NCBI RefSeq assembly: GCF_004362405.1
Contig: NZ_SNXE01000001.1
Location: 1,009,781-1,073,780 of the forward strand
Source: Roseateles asaccharophilus
GTDB lineage: Bacteria; Pseudomonadota; Gammaproteobacteria; Burkholderiales; Burkholderiaceae_C
Length of the DNA: 64,000 bases
Reading direction: 5' to 3'
How positions within the stretch are numbered: the stretch's first letter is position 1; each line of letters begins with the position of its first letter. Of the stretch, positions 15,758 through 25,336 are shown piece by piece. The notes beneath the pieces were generated by a model. That model did not search any database. It saw nothing but the letters and a program-made list of their open reading frames with translations, and had not been told where the DNA came from. A program made the translations under genes and the position numbers.

Positions 15758-17269
15758 ATGAGCGATTGGATTGTTGCGAAGCGCCCCGCGGCCGAGGCCG
15801 CCGTGGGCGTGATCGGGGCCGGCGTCATGGGCGCCGGCATTGCCCAGGTGGCGGCCCAGGCCGGCCACCCGGTGTTGCTGCTGGATGTGCGCGAGGGCGC
15901 GGCCGCCGCCGCCATTGCGCAGATCGCCAAGGGCATGGACGGCCTGGTGGCCAAGGGCCGCATGGCGGCCGAGGAGCGCGAGGCCGTGATGGCCCGCATC
16001 CGCCCCGCCAGTGCCACCGCCGAGCTGCGCGAGACCGCCCTGGTGGTGGAGGTGATCGTGGAGAAGCTGGAGCCCAAGCAGGCCCTGCTGCGCGAGCTCG
16101 ATGCCCTGCTGCCGCCGGGCGCCATCATCGCGTCCAACACCTCCTCCATCAGCATCACCGCCCTGGCCAATGGCATGGCCGATCCCGGCCGCCTGGTGGG
16201 CATGCACTTCTTCAACCCCGTGCCGTTGATGAAGCTGGTGGAAGTGGTCTCCGGGGCCGAGACCGCACCCTCGGTGGCCGAGGTCATCTTTGAGCTGGCG
16301 CGCCGCTGGGGCAAGACACCCGTGCATGCCAAGAGCACGCCCGGCTTCATCGTCAACCGCATCGCCCGGCCCTATTACGCCGAGACCCTGGCCCTGTTGC
16401 TGGAGCAGGCCGGCACGCCGGCTCAAGCGGATCGCGCACTGCGTGGCGCGGGTTTCCGCATGGGGCCTTGCGAGCTGATGGACCTGATAGGGCATGACAC
16501 CAACTTCCTGGTCACGCAGTCGGTGTTCGAGGCCAATTTTGGCGATAAGCGCTATATGCCCTCCCTGGTGCAGCGCGCCCTGGTGGACGGTGGGCGTCTG
16601 GGCCGCAAGGTGGGCAAGGGCTTCTACGAGGGCCTGCCTGCCGCGGCGGTGCCGGTGGCCGCGCCTACGGGCCCAGCGCCCCAGCCCACGCTCTGCGGCC
16701 GCGGCGGTCTGGTCGATGTGCTGGCCGGCTGGCTCACGCACAAGGGCATTGCCTTCGCGCGCGGCGAGTCGGCCGACTGGTGCGGTCTGCAGCTGGGCGA
16801 GCTTCAGCTGCATCTGAGCAGCGGCCGCAGCGCGGCTCAGCTGGCGCATGAGCGCCAGCATCCGGCCCTGGCCGTGATCGACTGGGTGCTGGCCCCCGAC
16901 CGCTGCGACGCCCTGGCCCTGGCCTATGCGCCTCAGGTCAGCGCCGAACAGCGCGCCGAGGCCGAGGACCTGCTGCGTCATCTGGGCTGGGAGCCCCTGG
17001 TGCTGCGCGATGTGCCGGGCCTGGCCGTGGCGCGCACCCTGGCCATGCTGGTGAACGAGGGCGCCGATGCCGTCTGGCAGGGCGTCTGCGACGAGGCCGG
17101 TGCCGACACCGCGATGAAGCTGGGTGTGAACTACCCGGCCGGCCCCTTCGAGTGGCTGGCCCAGCTGGGCGCGCCCGTGGTGGTGGAGCTGCTGGACGGC
17201 TTGTTCGCCGCCTACCGCAGCGAGCGCTACCGCGTCAGCCCCTTGCTGCAGCAGCGACGCTGGTCCTGA
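15758..17269 (+). CDS. paaH: 3-hydroxyacyl-CoA dehydrogenase (PaaH-like)
   Basis: NAD-dependent dehydrogenase of 503 residues. The Rossmann motif VGVIGAGVMGAGIAQVAAQAG begins near residue 19, followed by IIASNTSSISIT, the catalytic region GMHFFNPVPLMKLVEVV with its His, and TPGFIVNRIARPYY. A second, shorter C-terminal 3HCDH domain ends in NYPAGPFEWL. This domain-duplicated, hydratase-free architecture is that of PaaH (3-hydroxyadipyl-CoA dehydrogenase of phenylacetate degradation) and related 3-hydroxybutyryl-CoA dehydrogenases. It is co-transcribed with the crotonase upstream. No other paa genes are in the window, so the substrate is inferred only from family. Confidence 0.88.
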   Translation: MSDWIVAKRPAAEAAVGVIGAGVMGAGIAQVAAQAGHPVLLLDVREGAAAAAIAQIAKGMDGLVAKGRMAAEEREAVMARIRPASATAELRETALVVEVIVEKLEPKQALLRELDALLPPGAIIASNTSSISITALANGMADPGRLVGMHFFNPVPLMKLVEVVSGAETAPSVAEVIFELARRWGKTPVHAKSTPGFIVNRIARPYYAETLALLLEQAGTPAQADRALRGAGFRMGPCELMDLIGHDTNFLVTQSVFEANFGDKRYMPSLVQRALVDGGRLGRKVGKGFYEGLPAAAVPVAAPTGPAPQPTLCGRGGLVDVLAGWLTHKGIAFARGESADWCGLQLGELQLHLSSGRSAAQLAHERQHPALAVIDWVLAPDRCDALALAYAPQVSAEQRAEAEDLLRHLGWEPLVLRDVPGLAVARTLAMLVNEGADAVWQGVCDEAGADTAMKLGVNYPAGPFEWLAQLGAPVVVELLDGLFAAYRSERYRVSPLLQQRRWS

Positions 17270-17270
17270 G

Positions 17271-18188
17271 CTAGTGGGGGCGGGGATGGCCCAGGCCGAA
17301 GAGCTCGGCCAGGGCCCGCCGATAGTGCCCCTGGCCCACCGCATTGGTGTTGTGGTGTGAGCCGCCCTCCACCAGCACAAAGCGCTTGGGTTCGGGCGCG
17401 CGCTCAAACAGGGCGCGACCCAGCTCGGGCTTGATCACGCGGTCCTCGCTGCCATGCACGACGAGCACGGGCATCTGCACCCGCGCGATGCGTTCGGCCG
17501 ATTCAAAGCGCTGCGTGATCAACGGGGCGACCGGCAGCCAGCCCCAGCGGTAGCTGCCCACCACATCGGCGATGGAGGTGAAGCTGCCCTCCACAATCAG
17601 GCCGGCGGCCTGCTGCTGCACCTGCTGGGCCAGCTCGGTGGCGATGGCGCCGCCCAGGGAGTGGCCGAAGATGAAGCGCTGCCGGTTCGGGTGCTGGCGC
17701 GCCAGCCAGTCCCAGGCGGCGCGGGCGTCCTCATAGGCCATGGCCTCGGAGGGCAGCTCCTGCCCATAGCCGCTTTTGCCAAAGCCGCGGTAGTCAATGC
17801 CCAGCACCGCAAAGCCCAGCTCCTGCATGCGGCGCATGCGGTTGGCGCTGCCGCGCACATCCCAGCGCGCGCCATGCAGATAGAGCAGCACGGGCGCGTC
17901 GGCGCGCTCGGCCGGCAGCCACAGGCCATGCAGCCGCACCTCGCGCTCGCTCAGGGCCGAGCGGAAGGTGATCCACACATCCTCCATGCCCTGGGCGGCG
18001 GCCAGACCGCCGCTCCAGGTCCGGTCGCTGGGCTGGAAGATCCACTCGCGCTGCTTTTCGTCCAGGGTGGCGCAGCCGCTCACGCTCAGCACGAGAGCCA
18101 GGGCGAGGCTGGCGAGCAGACGACGGGGACGGCGTGAGAGCAGATGTTGAAGCGGAAGCGGCTTGAGCATGGCGTGAGCGTAGATCAT
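17271..18188 (-). CDS. Alpha/beta hydrolase lipoprotein
   Basis: A 305-residue serine hydrolase anchored to a membrane by lipid. The N-terminus is positively charged, then hydrophobic, ending in the lipobox LSVSGC near residue 39. The hydrolase fold follows: oxyanion HGARWDVRGS, nucleophile elbow FGHSLGGA, acid in HGSEDRVI and histidine in EGGSHHNT. It resembles the BEM46/YfhR group. The ATG at 18188 has AGGA eight bases upstream; an internal ATG at 18170 is an alternative. It is convergent with paaH (1 base apart) and divergent from sppA. The substrate is unknown. Confidence 0.86.
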   Translation of the reverse strand: MIYAHAMLKPLPLQHLLSRRPRRLLASLALALVLSVSGCATLDEKQREWIFQPSDRTWSGGLAAAQGMEDVWITFRSALSEREVRLHGLWLPAERADAPVLLYLHGARWDVRGSANRMRRMQELGFAVLGIDYRGFGKSGYGQELPSEAMAYEDARAAWDWLARQHPNRQRFIFGHSLGGAIATELAQQVQQQAAGLIVEGSFTSIADVVGSYRWGWLPVAPLITQRFESAERIARVQMPVLVVHGSEDRVIKPELGRALFERAPEPKRFVLVEGGSHHNTNAVGQGHYRRALAELFGLGHPRPH

Positions 18189-18295
18189 GCCGCGAATCCT
18201 GGCCCGCCCCGGGCTTTGCGGCAGGCCCTGCCTAGAATCACCGAGCAGCGGGCCAAGCCTGGTGCCAACCCGATGCCAACAAGGAGGATCCTTAC

Positions 18296-20158
18296 ATGAT
18301 GTCTGCCATTCGCGCCTGCGGGCGGGGTGTTGCCAAGGTCTGGGCCTGGGTGGATGCGCTGCGCCGCGGCCTGTTCAATCTGCTGATGCTGGGCCTGATC
18401 CTGGTGCTGATCGTGGCCCTGGTGCGGAGCGGGCCGGAGCCGCTGGCGGACAAGACGGCGCTGGTGCTGAATCTGCAGGGCGCGCTGGTGGAGCAAGCGT
18501 CGGGATCCCTGCGTTCGCAGGCCTTGGCTCAGGCGCGAGGGGAGTCCCCACAGGCGCAGACCCGGCTGCGCGATGTGCTGGCGGCGCTGGATGCCGCCGC
18601 CCGCGACCCCCAGATCAGCCATGTGCTGCTGCAGCTGGACCAGTTCGGCGGCGCCGGCATGGCCGGGCTGCACGAGGTGGCGGCCGCCATCGAGCGCTTC
18701 AAGAAGGACTCGGGCGGCAAGAAGGTGCTGGCCTATGGTGACGAGTTCAATCAGCGTGCCTACTTTCTGGCCGCGCGTGCGGACGAGGTCTATCTGCACC
18801 CCATGGGTGGCGTGCTGATCGATGGCTTCGGCCGCTATCGCAACTACTACAAGGACGCGCTGGACCGTGTGGGCATCGACGCCAATGTGATCCGGGTCGG
18901 CAAGTTCAAGAACTTTGGCGAGCCCTTCTTTGCCAATGCCCCGTCGCCGGCGACGCTGGAGTCCGAGTCCTATCTCTACGGTGATCTGTGGACGCGCTAC
19001 ACCGCCTCCGTCGAGGCGGCGCGCAAGCTGGAGAAGGGCGCCATCGCACGCGCCATCGACGAGCTGCCGCAGCGCATGCAGGCCGTCAAGGGCGATACCG
19101 CCCAGCTGGCCTTGAAGGAAAAGCTGGTCGATGCGCTGAAGACCCGTGACGAGATGCGCGCGCTGCTGATCGAGCGCGGCGCCAAGGACGAGAAGAGCAA
19201 GAGTTTCCGCCAGATCGATCTGCTGGCCTATCTGGCTCATGTGAAGCCCAAGTGGGATGACAAGGCCGCGGCCATCGGCGTGGTGGTCGCGGAGGGCGAG
19301 ATCGTCGACGGCCAGGCCGGCCCCGGCAAGGTGGGGGGTGATTCCACCGCCCAGCTGATCCGTCAGGCGCGTGAGGACGACAAGATCAAGGCCCTGGTCT
19401 TGCGCGTCAATTCGCCCGGCGGCAGTGCCTTTGCGTCCGAGATCGTGCGCCGCGAGCTGGAGATCACCCGCGCCGCCGGCAAGCCGGTGGTGGTGTCCAT
19501 GGGCGATGTGGCGGCTTCGGGTGGCTACTGGATCTCGATGGCGGCGGATCAGGTGCTGGCCGATCCGTCGACCATCACCGGCTCGATCGGCGTGTTCGGC
19601 ATGCTGCCCACGGCCGACAAGCTCATGGGCAAGCTCTCGGTGCATACCGGCGGCTACACCACCACCTGGCTGACCGGTGGCTTCGACCCCCGCCGTCCGC
19701 TGGACGAGCGCCTGCGCAGCACGGTGCAATCGGCCGTTCAGTTCATCTACGACGACTTCACCGGTCGGGCTGCCAAGGCGCGCAAGAAGACCGTGGAGCA
19801 GATCGACGAGGTGGCGCAGGGCCGGGTCTGGACCGGCTCCCAGGCGCTGGACCGCGGTCTGGTGGACAAGCTGGGCAGCCTGGGTGATGCGCTGCAGGCC
19901 GCTGCCACGCTGGCCAAGATCGAGGGTGAGCCGCGCATTGCCTATGTCGAGCGCGAGCCGGGCAAGCTAGACCGACTGCTGAAGTCCATGGACGCGGTGC
20001 TGGCGCCCACGCTGGTGGAATGGGTGCGTGCGGCGATGCCGCTGCAGCTGCCCGCGGCCGTGCAGCAGGCCCAGCATGAGCTGGCCTCGCTGACCGAGCT
20101 GAGTGCGGGCCGCAAGCCCTATGCGGCCCTGGTGCATTGCCTGTGTACGGCACCCTGA
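18296..20158 (+). CDS. sppA: Signal peptide peptidase SppA, 67K type
   Basis: Membrane-anchored serine protease that degrades cleaved signal peptides in the inner membrane. One N-terminal transmembrane helix (about 28-44, LLMLGLILVLIVALV) precedes two tandem ClpP-like S49 domains. In the first, the general-base lysine is Lys205 (VGKFKNFGEPF); in the second, the nucleophile is Ser408 (GDVAASGGYW). That division between domains is typical of the long Gram-negative SppA. The length of 620 matches E. coli SppA (618). A strong AAGGAGG lies just upstream. Start ATGs are tandem (18296 and 18299). Confidence 0.94.
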   Translation: MMSAIRACGRGVAKVWAWVDALRRGLFNLLMLGLILVLIVALVRSGPEPLADKTALVLNLQGALVEQASGSLRSQALAQARGESPQAQTRLRDVLAALDAAARDPQISHVLLQLDQFGGAGMAGLHEVAAAIERFKKDSGGKKVLAYGDEFNQRAYFLAARADEVYLHPMGGVLIDGFGRYRNYYKDALDRVGIDANVIRVGKFKNFGEPFFANAPSPATLESESYLYGDLWTRYTASVEAARKLEKGAIARAIDELPQRMQAVKGDTAQLALKEKLVDALKTRDEMRALLIERGAKDEKSKSFRQIDLLAYLAHVKPKWDDKAAAIGVVVAEGEIVDGQAGPGKVGGDSTAQLIRQAREDDKIKALVLRVNSPGGSAFASEIVRRELEITRAAGKPVVVSMGDVAASGGYWISMAADQVLADPSTITGSIGVFGMLPTADKLMGKLSVHTGGYTTTWLTGGFDPRRPLDERLRSTVQSAVQFIYDDFTGRAAKARKKTVEQIDEVAQGRVWTGSQALDRGLVDKLGSLGDALQAAATLAKIEGEPRIAYVEREPGKLDRLLKSMDAVLAPTLVEWVRAAMPLQLPAAVQQAQHELASLTELSAGRKPYAALVHCLCTAP

Positions 20159-20184
20159 GTCACCGTTCTTGAGCACGGGGCCGA

Positions 20185-20253
20185 TATACTCCGTGCCATA
20201 GCGCCGATTTGTTCCGGATTGCGGGCGCTCTACAAATGCCGCTAAAGAGGGAC
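20185..20253 (+). promoter_or_regulatory. SAM-II riboswitch of metX
   Basis: A -10-like TATACT lies at 20185-20190. From about 20199 the sequence follows the SAM-II consensus I remember from the metX element: P1 AGCGCC (20200-20205) with GGCGCT (20224-20229), the CGATTTG and CGGATTGC core between, then ACAAATG and the conserved CGCTAAAGAGGGA (20240-20252) that forms the pseudoknot. It should sense S-adenosylmethionine and lower metX-metW expression when SAM is plentiful. Confidence 0.9.
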
Positions 20254-20261
20254 GCCCGATG

Positions 20262-20304
20262 CACCGGTGTCCGCTCCGTCAGCGACACCGGTGTTTTTGT
20301 TTTT
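20262..20304 (+). terminator. Terminator, likely riboswitch expression platform
   Basis: A perfect 10-bp stem CACCGGTGTC (20262-20271) and GACACCGGTG (20284-20293) is followed by TTTTTGTTTTT. It lies only 9 bases after the SAM-II core and before the metX start. This suggests that the riboswitch acts by transcription termination. I could not resolve a convincing antiterminator pairing by eye. Confidence 0.88.
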
Positions 20305-20332
20305 GGGCCTTATGAAAATCAGAGGTGAATGC

Positions 20333-21466
20333 ATGGGATCCGTAGGCCATGTCACGCCGCAACGCATGAAGTTCAGCCGGCCGCTGCCGCTGCGCAGCGG
20401 CGCCCAGCTGAGCGACTACGAGCTGGTCTACGAGACCTATGGCCAGCTCAATGCCGACAAGAGCAATGCCGTGCTCGTCTGCCATGCCTTGAATGCCAGC
20501 CACCATGTGGCCGGCAGCTACGCCGGCCAGGAGCGCAGCGAGGGCTGGTGGGACAACCTGATCGGGCCGGGCAAGCCCCTGGACACGGAGCGCTTTTTCG
20601 TCATCGGCATCAACAACCCGGGGTCCTGCTTCGGCTCCACCGGGCCCATGCACATCAACCCGGCCACGGGCCGCGTCTACGGCGCGGACTTCCCCGTGGT
20701 CACGGTGCATGACTGGGTGGATGCCCAGGCCCGCGTGCTGGACGAGCTGGGCATCACGCAGCTGGCCGCCGTGCTGGGCGGCTCCCTGGGGGGCATGCAG
20801 GCCTTGGACTGGTCGCTGCGCTACCCGGATCGCATGCGGCACTGCATCGCCATCGCCACCGCCCCCAGCCTCTCGGCACAGAACATCGCCTTCAACGAGG
20901 TGGCGCGCCGCGCCATCATCACCGACCCCGATTTTCATGGCGGCCACTTCTATGAGCATGGCGTGGTGCCCAAGCGCGGCCTGCGCGTGGCGCGCATGAT
21001 CGGTCACATCACCTACCTCAGCGACGATGTGATGGAGCAGAAGTTCGGCCGCCAGATGCGTGCCGCCGAGCTGGGCTACAGCACGCAGGACATCGAGTTC
21101 CAGATCGAGAGCTATCTGCGCCACCAGGGCGACAAGTTCAGCGAGTACTTCGACGCCAACACCTATCTGCTGATCACGCGCGCCCTGGACTACTTCGATC
21201 CGGCCCGCGAGCATGGCGGCGATCTGAGCCGCACCTTTGCCGCGGCACGGTGCAAGTTCCTGCTGGCCAGCTTCACGACGGACTGGCGCTTCTCGCCGGC
21301 GCGCTCGCGCGAGATCGTCAAGGCCCTGCTCGACAACAAGCGCGATGTCTCTTATGCCGAGATCGACGCGCCGCACGGCCACGACGCCTTCCTGCTGGAG
21401 GACCCGCGCTACCACGGCGTGCTGCGCGCCTATTTCGAACGCATTGCCAAGGAGTTCGCAGCATGA
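20333..21466 (+). CDS. metX: Homoserine O-acyltransferase MetX
   Basis: Acylates homoserine in the first committed step of methionine synthesis. The 377-residue alpha/beta-hydrolase-type transferase shows [21 protein letters not shown] near the start, [11 protein letters not shown], and the nucleophile elbow LGGSLGGMQ with Ser151. The terminal acid-histidine region is [12 protein letters not shown]. In many betaproteobacteria the MetX acyl donor is succinyl-CoA (MetXS) despite MetX ancestry; donor choice cannot be decided here. The ATG at 20333 follows GAGGTG. It lies beneath a SAM-II riboswitch and overlaps metW by 4 bases. Confidence 0.94.
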   Translation: MGSVGHVTPQRMKFSRPLPLRSGAQLSDYELVYETYGQLNADKSNAVLVCHALNASHHVAGSYAGQERSEGWWDNLIGPGKPLDTERFFVIGINNPGSCFGSTGPMHINPATGRVYGADFPVVTVHDWVDAQARVLDELGITQLAAVLGGSLGGMQALDWSLRYPDRMRHCIAIATAPSLSAQNIAFNEVARRAIITDPDFHGGHFYEHGVVPKRGLRVARMIGHITYLSDDVMEQKFGRQMRAAELGYSTQDIEFQIESYLRHQGDKFSEYFDANTYLLITRALDYFDPAREHGGDLSRTFAAARCKFLLASFTTDWRFSPARSREIVKALLDNKRDVSYAEIDAPHGHDAFLLEDPRYHGVLRAYFERIAKEFAA

Positions 21467-22047
21467 GCGACCGCAGTGTGATGGAAGCGATCGCCGCGCT
21501 GGTGCCGGCGGGCTCGCGCGTGCTGGACCTGGGCTGCGGCACCGGTGAGTTGCTGCACCATCTGCAGACCACCAAGGGCTGCACCGGCTACGGCGTGGAA
21601 CTGGACGACGCCAATGTGCTGGCCTGTGCCAAGCGCGGCGTCAATGTGATCCAGCTGAATCTGGAAGAGGGCCTGGCCATCTTCGAGGACCAGAGCTTCG
21701 ACGTGGTGCTGCAGCTGGAGACCCTGCAGCATCTGCGCAATACCGAGGCCATGCTCAGGGAAACGGCACGCGTGGGCCGCATGGGCATCGTCAGCTTTCC
21801 CAACTTCGCGCATTGGCCCAACCGCCTGCAGGTGCTGCTGGGCCGCATGCCGGTCACCAAGGTGCTGCCCTACGAGTGGTACGACACGCCCAATATCCGC
21901 GTCGGCACCTATGCCGACTTCGAGGTGCTGGCGCGCAAGAACCGCCTGCGCGTGCTGGACAGCTTTGGCATCCAGCAGGGGCAGGTCGTGAGGGCTATGC
22001 CCAATCTGCTGGCCAGCATGGCGGTGTTCAAGTTCGACCGCGGTTGA
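21463..22047 (+). CDS. metW: Methionine biosynthesis protein MetW
   Basis: SAM-dependent-methyltransferase-fold protein of 194 residues that partners MetX; in other proteobacteria it is needed for full homoserine acyltransferase activity. The fold starts with [17 protein letters not shown], followed by [19 protein letters not shown] and QLNLEEGL, all characteristic of MetW. Its ATG overlaps the metX stop (ATGA at 21463-21466), so the two are translationally coupled under the same riboswitch. Confidence 0.94.
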   Translation: MSDRSVMEAIAALVPAGSRVLDLGCGTGELLHHLQTTKGCTGYGVELDDANVLACAKRGVNVIQLNLEEGLAIFEDQSFDVVLQLETLQHLRNTEAMLRETARVGRMGIVSFPNFAHWPNRLQVLLGRMPVTKVLPYEWYDTPNIRVGTYADFEVLARKNRLRVLDSFGIQQGQVVRAMPNLLASMAVFKFDRG

Positions 22048-22120
22048 GCGGCTGCTGACAGATTCCGGACGCAGCCCCGGGCATCATGGCGGCCGCTTCA
22101 ACGCTTTGGAGGCGCGAATC

Positions 22121-22495
22121 ATGATTGGCTACACCACCCTGGGCACGCGGGATCTGCCGCGTGCCGCGGCGTTCTACGACGCGCTGTTCGAGACCCTGGG
22201 CATCAAGCGCACCATGGACTTTGAGCGCGGCATCGCCTGGGGCCGCGACATGAACTCCCCCGGCTTTGCCGTGATGCTGCCCTTTGACGGCCAGCCGGCC
22301 ACGGTGGGCAATGGCGTGATGATCGCCCTGGCCGCCGACAGCCCCGCCACCGTGCAGGCCCTGCATGCCAAGGCTCTGGCCCTGGGCGGCTCGGACGAGG
22401 GCGCCCCGGGGCCGCGCGGCGGCGGCTTCTATGCCGCCTATTTTCGCGACCTGGATGGCAACAAGCTCAATGCCTTTTGCATGAGCGCCGAGTAA
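22121..22495 (+). CDS. VOC family protein
   Basis: A 124-residue vicinal-oxygen-chelate protein of unknown substrate. It begins MIGYTTLGTRDLPRAAAFYD and ends with FRDLDGNKLNAFC, both typical of glyoxalase/bleomycin-resistance-like proteins. The usual N-terminal metal His is replaced (GYTTLG), suggesting altered or no metal binding. GGAG sits nine bases before the ATG at 22121. It follows metW by 73 bases and may be read through from it. Confidence 0.85.
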   Translation: MIGYTTLGTRDLPRAAAFYDALFETLGIKRTMDFERGIAWGRDMNSPGFAVMLPFDGQPATVGNGVMIALAADSPATVQALHAKALALGGSDEGAPGPRGGGFYAAYFRDLDGNKLNAFCMSAE

Positions 22496-22508
22496 ACACC
22501 CTGCGGGC

Positions 22509-23669
22509 TCAGCGCGGTGCCGGGCTCATCGCCTCGCCGCGCTCATAGACCACGCTGGCCCGGCCCACCAGCAGGGGGTCGAGCTGGCCGATCTTGTCCA
22601 GGTCCTTGTTGGCATAGGGCAGCTGGTGCAGCACATGGCGCAGCGCGTTCAGGCGCGCGCGCTTCTTGCAGTCCGACTTCACCACGGTCCAGGGCGCTTC
22701 GGCGATATCGGTGTTGAAGAACATCGCTTCCTTGGCCTTGGTGTAGTCGCCCCATTTGTCCAGCGAGGCCTTGTCGATGGGCGAGAGCTTCCACTGCTTG
22801 AGCGGATGCGCCTCGCGCTCCTTGAAGCGGCGGCGCTGCTCCTCGCGGCTGACCGAGAACCAGAACTTGATCACATGCACGCCCGAGCGCACCAGATTGC
22901 GTTCGAACTCGGGGGCCTGGCGCATGAACTCGTTGTACTCGTCATTGCTGCAGAAGCCCATCACCCGTTCCACGCCGGCGCGGTTGTACCAGCTGCGGTC
23001 GAAGAGCACGATCTCGCCCGCCGTGGGCAGGTGCTGCACATAGCGCTGGAAGTACCACTGGCCGCGCTCCACCTCGCTGGGTTTTTCCAGCGCCACCACG
23101 CGCGCGCCGCGCGGGTTCAGATGTTCCATGAAGCGCTTGATGGTGCCGCCCTTGCCGGCGGCGTCGCGGCCCTCGAAGAGGATCACCACCTTCTGCCCGG
23201 TCTGCTTGACCCAGGCCTGCAGCTTGAGCAGCTCCACCTGCAGGCGGTACTTCTGCTTCTCGTACGCCTTGCGGGACATCAGGTTCTTGTAGGGATAGCC
23301 ACCGCGGCGCCAGTCGGGGGCCAGCTCCTCGTCGGCATCGACCCCCAGGGCCTTGGCCGGCGCTTCCAGCTCCTTCAGCAGGGCACGGCGCAGGGCGGCG
23401 GCATCGTCCGGCGAGGCCCCGCGCACGATTTCGCGCACGGAACTGGCCAGGCTGCTGGCACCCCGCTGGCTCACGATGTCCTGCAGTGCTTCCAACTCGC
23501 GTGCCCGCGCTTTCTCTACGGCCTCATCCACGCTGTGGCGGGCAATGCGCTCGGGCTGGACGCTGCCTGCGGTGTCGCCGCTGCGCACGCGGCGTACCCG
23601 TGGCGTGCGCGGGAGGGCGGTGCTGCGAGCGGGCTTGGGAGGAGAGGCGGAGTTGGGCTTGCTGCTCAT
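22509..23669 (-). CDS. ppk2: Polyphosphate kinase 2 (PPK2)
   Basis: Transfers phosphate between polyphosphate and nucleotides, usually making GTP/ATP from polyP. The 386-residue protein has a basic, low-complexity N-terminus (about 1-60), an alpha-helical region, then the P-loop kinase domain. The domain has Walker A FEGRDAAGKGG (about 165-175), lid arginines in MEHLNPRGARVVALEKPSE, and Walker B LFDRSWYNRAGVERVMGF. The C-terminal PWTVVKSDCKKRARLN stretch is conserved in PPK2. The start at 23669 is chosen because the domain's usual N-terminus follows; an in-frame ATG at 23711 is possible. Divergent from the phytase-like gene. Confidence 0.93.
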   Translation of the reverse strand: MSSKPNSASPPKPARSTALPRTPRVRRVRSGDTAGSVQPERIARHSVDEAVEKARARELEALQDIVSQRGASSLASSVREIVRGASPDDAAALRRALLKELEAPAKALGVDADEELAPDWRRGGYPYKNLMSRKAYEKQKYRLQVELLKLQAWVKQTGQKVVILFEGRDAAGKGGTIKRFMEHLNPRGARVVALEKPSEVERGQWYFQRYVQHLPTAGEIVLFDRSWYNRAGVERVMGFCSNDEYNEFMRQAPEFERNLVRSGVHVIKFWFSVSREEQRRRFKEREAHPLKQWKLSPIDKASLDKWGDYTKAKEAMFFNTDIAEAPWTVVKSDCKKRARLNALRHVLHQLPYANKDLDKIGQLDPLLVGRASVVYERGEAMSPAPR

Positions 23670-23847
23670 GGTTCTGGAATGTGACGAATCCGTGACATTC
23701 AAGGTTCGCATCGCTTGCCTGGCCGGGCCTTGAGCTTGATCAAGCGGCGCTTGGCGCTGTACGCCCCGCTGCGTCCCTTCATCACGGTCTCGTCATCTGC
23801 GCTGCCTAGGCTGCCGGACTTGCTTCCATTGAGCGAGTCCAAACATC

Positions 23848-25236
23848 ATGACAACGAAATCTGCACTGATGGCCGCAGCCGTGCTGGCCCTGTGTTCATT
23901 GGGGGCCGCGGCCCAGACCGGCGCCGCCCCGGCCCTGCCCGCCGAGCTGGCCGGCCACGCCCTGCTGCCCGCGCGCAGCTTCGTGCCCGCACCCAAGGAT
24001 GCGCCGGCCTATCTGCAGACCAGCGGCAAGTTCACCGCCGCCGATGGCCGCCGCGTGGATGCGCTGGAATCCATCATGGGCACGTCCTTCCTCTCGGACA
24101 AGGCCGCGCCGCGCGAGACCGGCGTCAAGCTGCCCTTCAAGGGCCAGCCGGTGCAGGGCTTCTCGGGCATCAAGACCATGAAGGACGGCAGCTTCTGGGT
24201 GCTGACCGACAACGGCTTCGGTGCCAAGAACAATAGCGCGGACGCGATGCTGATGTTCCACAAGCTGCGCATCGACTGGAAGCAGGGCAGCGTGCAGCGC
24301 AGCCAGACCCTGTTCCTGCACGACCCGGACCGCAAGATCCCCTTCCTGATCGTCAACGAGGGCACGAGCAAGCGCTACCTCACCGGCGCCGATCTGGACA
24401 TCGAGTCCATGCAGCCCATCGGCAATGAGCTCTGGTTCGGCGATGAGCTGGGCCCCTATCTGATCCGCACCGATCTGCAGGGCAAGGTGTTGGGCCTGTA
24501 CGAGACCCGGCTGGACGGCAAGCTCCTGCGTTCGCCCGACCACTACACGGTGACGACGCCGGCCGTACCCGGCACGCCGGTGACGACGCCCGTGCGCCGC
24601 TCGCGTGGCTATGAGGGCATGGCCGCCAGCCCGGATGGCCGCTTCCTCTACCCCTTGCTGGAAGGCCCGCTGTGGCTGGAGGGCGAGAAGAAGTGGGAGA
24701 CCTCGGCCGATGGCCGCGAAGTGCTGCGCGTGCTGGAGTTCGATGTGGCCCAGCGCGCCTGGACCGGCCGCAGCTGGAAGTACCCGCTGGAGCTCAAGGG
24801 CAACAATATCGGCGACTTCAACATGATCGACGCCGACACCGCCCTGGTGATCGAGCGCGACAACGGCGAGGGCTCGGTGGACGAGGCCTGCAACGGACCC
24901 GCCCGCCCCGACTGCCAGAACGTGCCGGCCCGCTTCAAGCGCGTCTACAAGATCAGCCTCAAGGACGCAGACGCTGAAGGCCTGGTGCGCAAGATCGGCT
25001 ATGTGGACCTGATGGACATCGCCGACCCCAAGAGCCTGGGCCGCAACGGTGCCACCCGCCAGGGCCGCTTCAGCTTCCCCTTCGTGACCATAGAGAACGT
25101 GGACGTGGTGGACGCCGAGCACATCGTGGTGGCCAATGACAACAACCTGCCTTACTCCAGCGGCCGCAAGCTGGGCGTGCAGGACGACAACGAGTTCATC
25201 CTGCTCAAGGTCCCCGAGCTGCTGAAGGCGCGCTGA
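23848..25236 (+). CDS. Esterase-like/phytase-like family protein, secreted
   Basis: A 462-residue exported protein with a signal peptide (AVLALCSLGAAAQ, cleavage near residue 23). The mature part matches the Phytase-like/esterase-like-activity family (PF13449), a beta-propeller-like fold: SIMGTSFLSD, GFSGIKTMKDGSFWVLTDNGFG, DLDIESMQPIGNELWFGDELGPYLI, RGYEGMAASPDGRFLYPLLEG and DDNEFILLKVPELL. Some members release phosphate from organic phosphates, but activity is poorly defined. Its position divergent from PPK2 is compatible with phosphate metabolism without proving it. Confidence 0.85.
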   Translation: MTTKSALMAAAVLALCSLGAAAQTGAAPALPAELAGHALLPARSFVPAPKDAPAYLQTSGKFTAADGRRVDALESIMGTSFLSDKAAPRETGVKLPFKGQPVQGFSGIKTMKDGSFWVLTDNGFGAKNNSADAMLMFHKLRIDWKQGSVQRSQTLFLHDPDRKIPFLIVNEGTSKRYLTGADLDIESMQPIGNELWFGDELGPYLIRTDLQGKVLGLYETRLDGKLLRSPDHYTVTTPAVPGTPVTTPVRRSRGYEGMAASPDGRFLYPLLEGPLWLEGEKKWETSADGREVLRVLEFDVAQRAWTGRSWKYPLELKGNNIGDFNMIDADTALVIERDNGEGSVDEACNGPARPDCQNVPARFKRVYKISLKDADAEGLVRKIGYVDLMDIADPKSLGRNGATRQGRFSFPFVTIENVDVVDAEHIVVANDNNLPYSSGRKLGVQDDNEFILLKVPELLKAR

Positions 25237-25336
25237 GCGACGCAACTGTCGCCAAATGTAGGGACGGCTTGCGTACTTTCACCGACCGGGGAAGTCCTGG
25301 GCCGTTGGGTGTCGGCCGCTCCCTACACTGGCCGGC

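Noticed and set aside
20169..20190. TTGAGC (20169-20174) as the -35 element of the metX promoter
   Set aside because: The spacer to TATACT (20185-20190) would be only 10 bases. I kept only the -10 element as support.
23681..23696. PhoB-box-like 11-base direct repeat (GTGAC at 23681 and 23692) upstream of PPK2
   Set aside because: It resembles a Pho box on the minus strand, but it sits only 12-27 bases before the likely start codon, too close for a PhoB-activated promoter, and only two loose repeat units are present.
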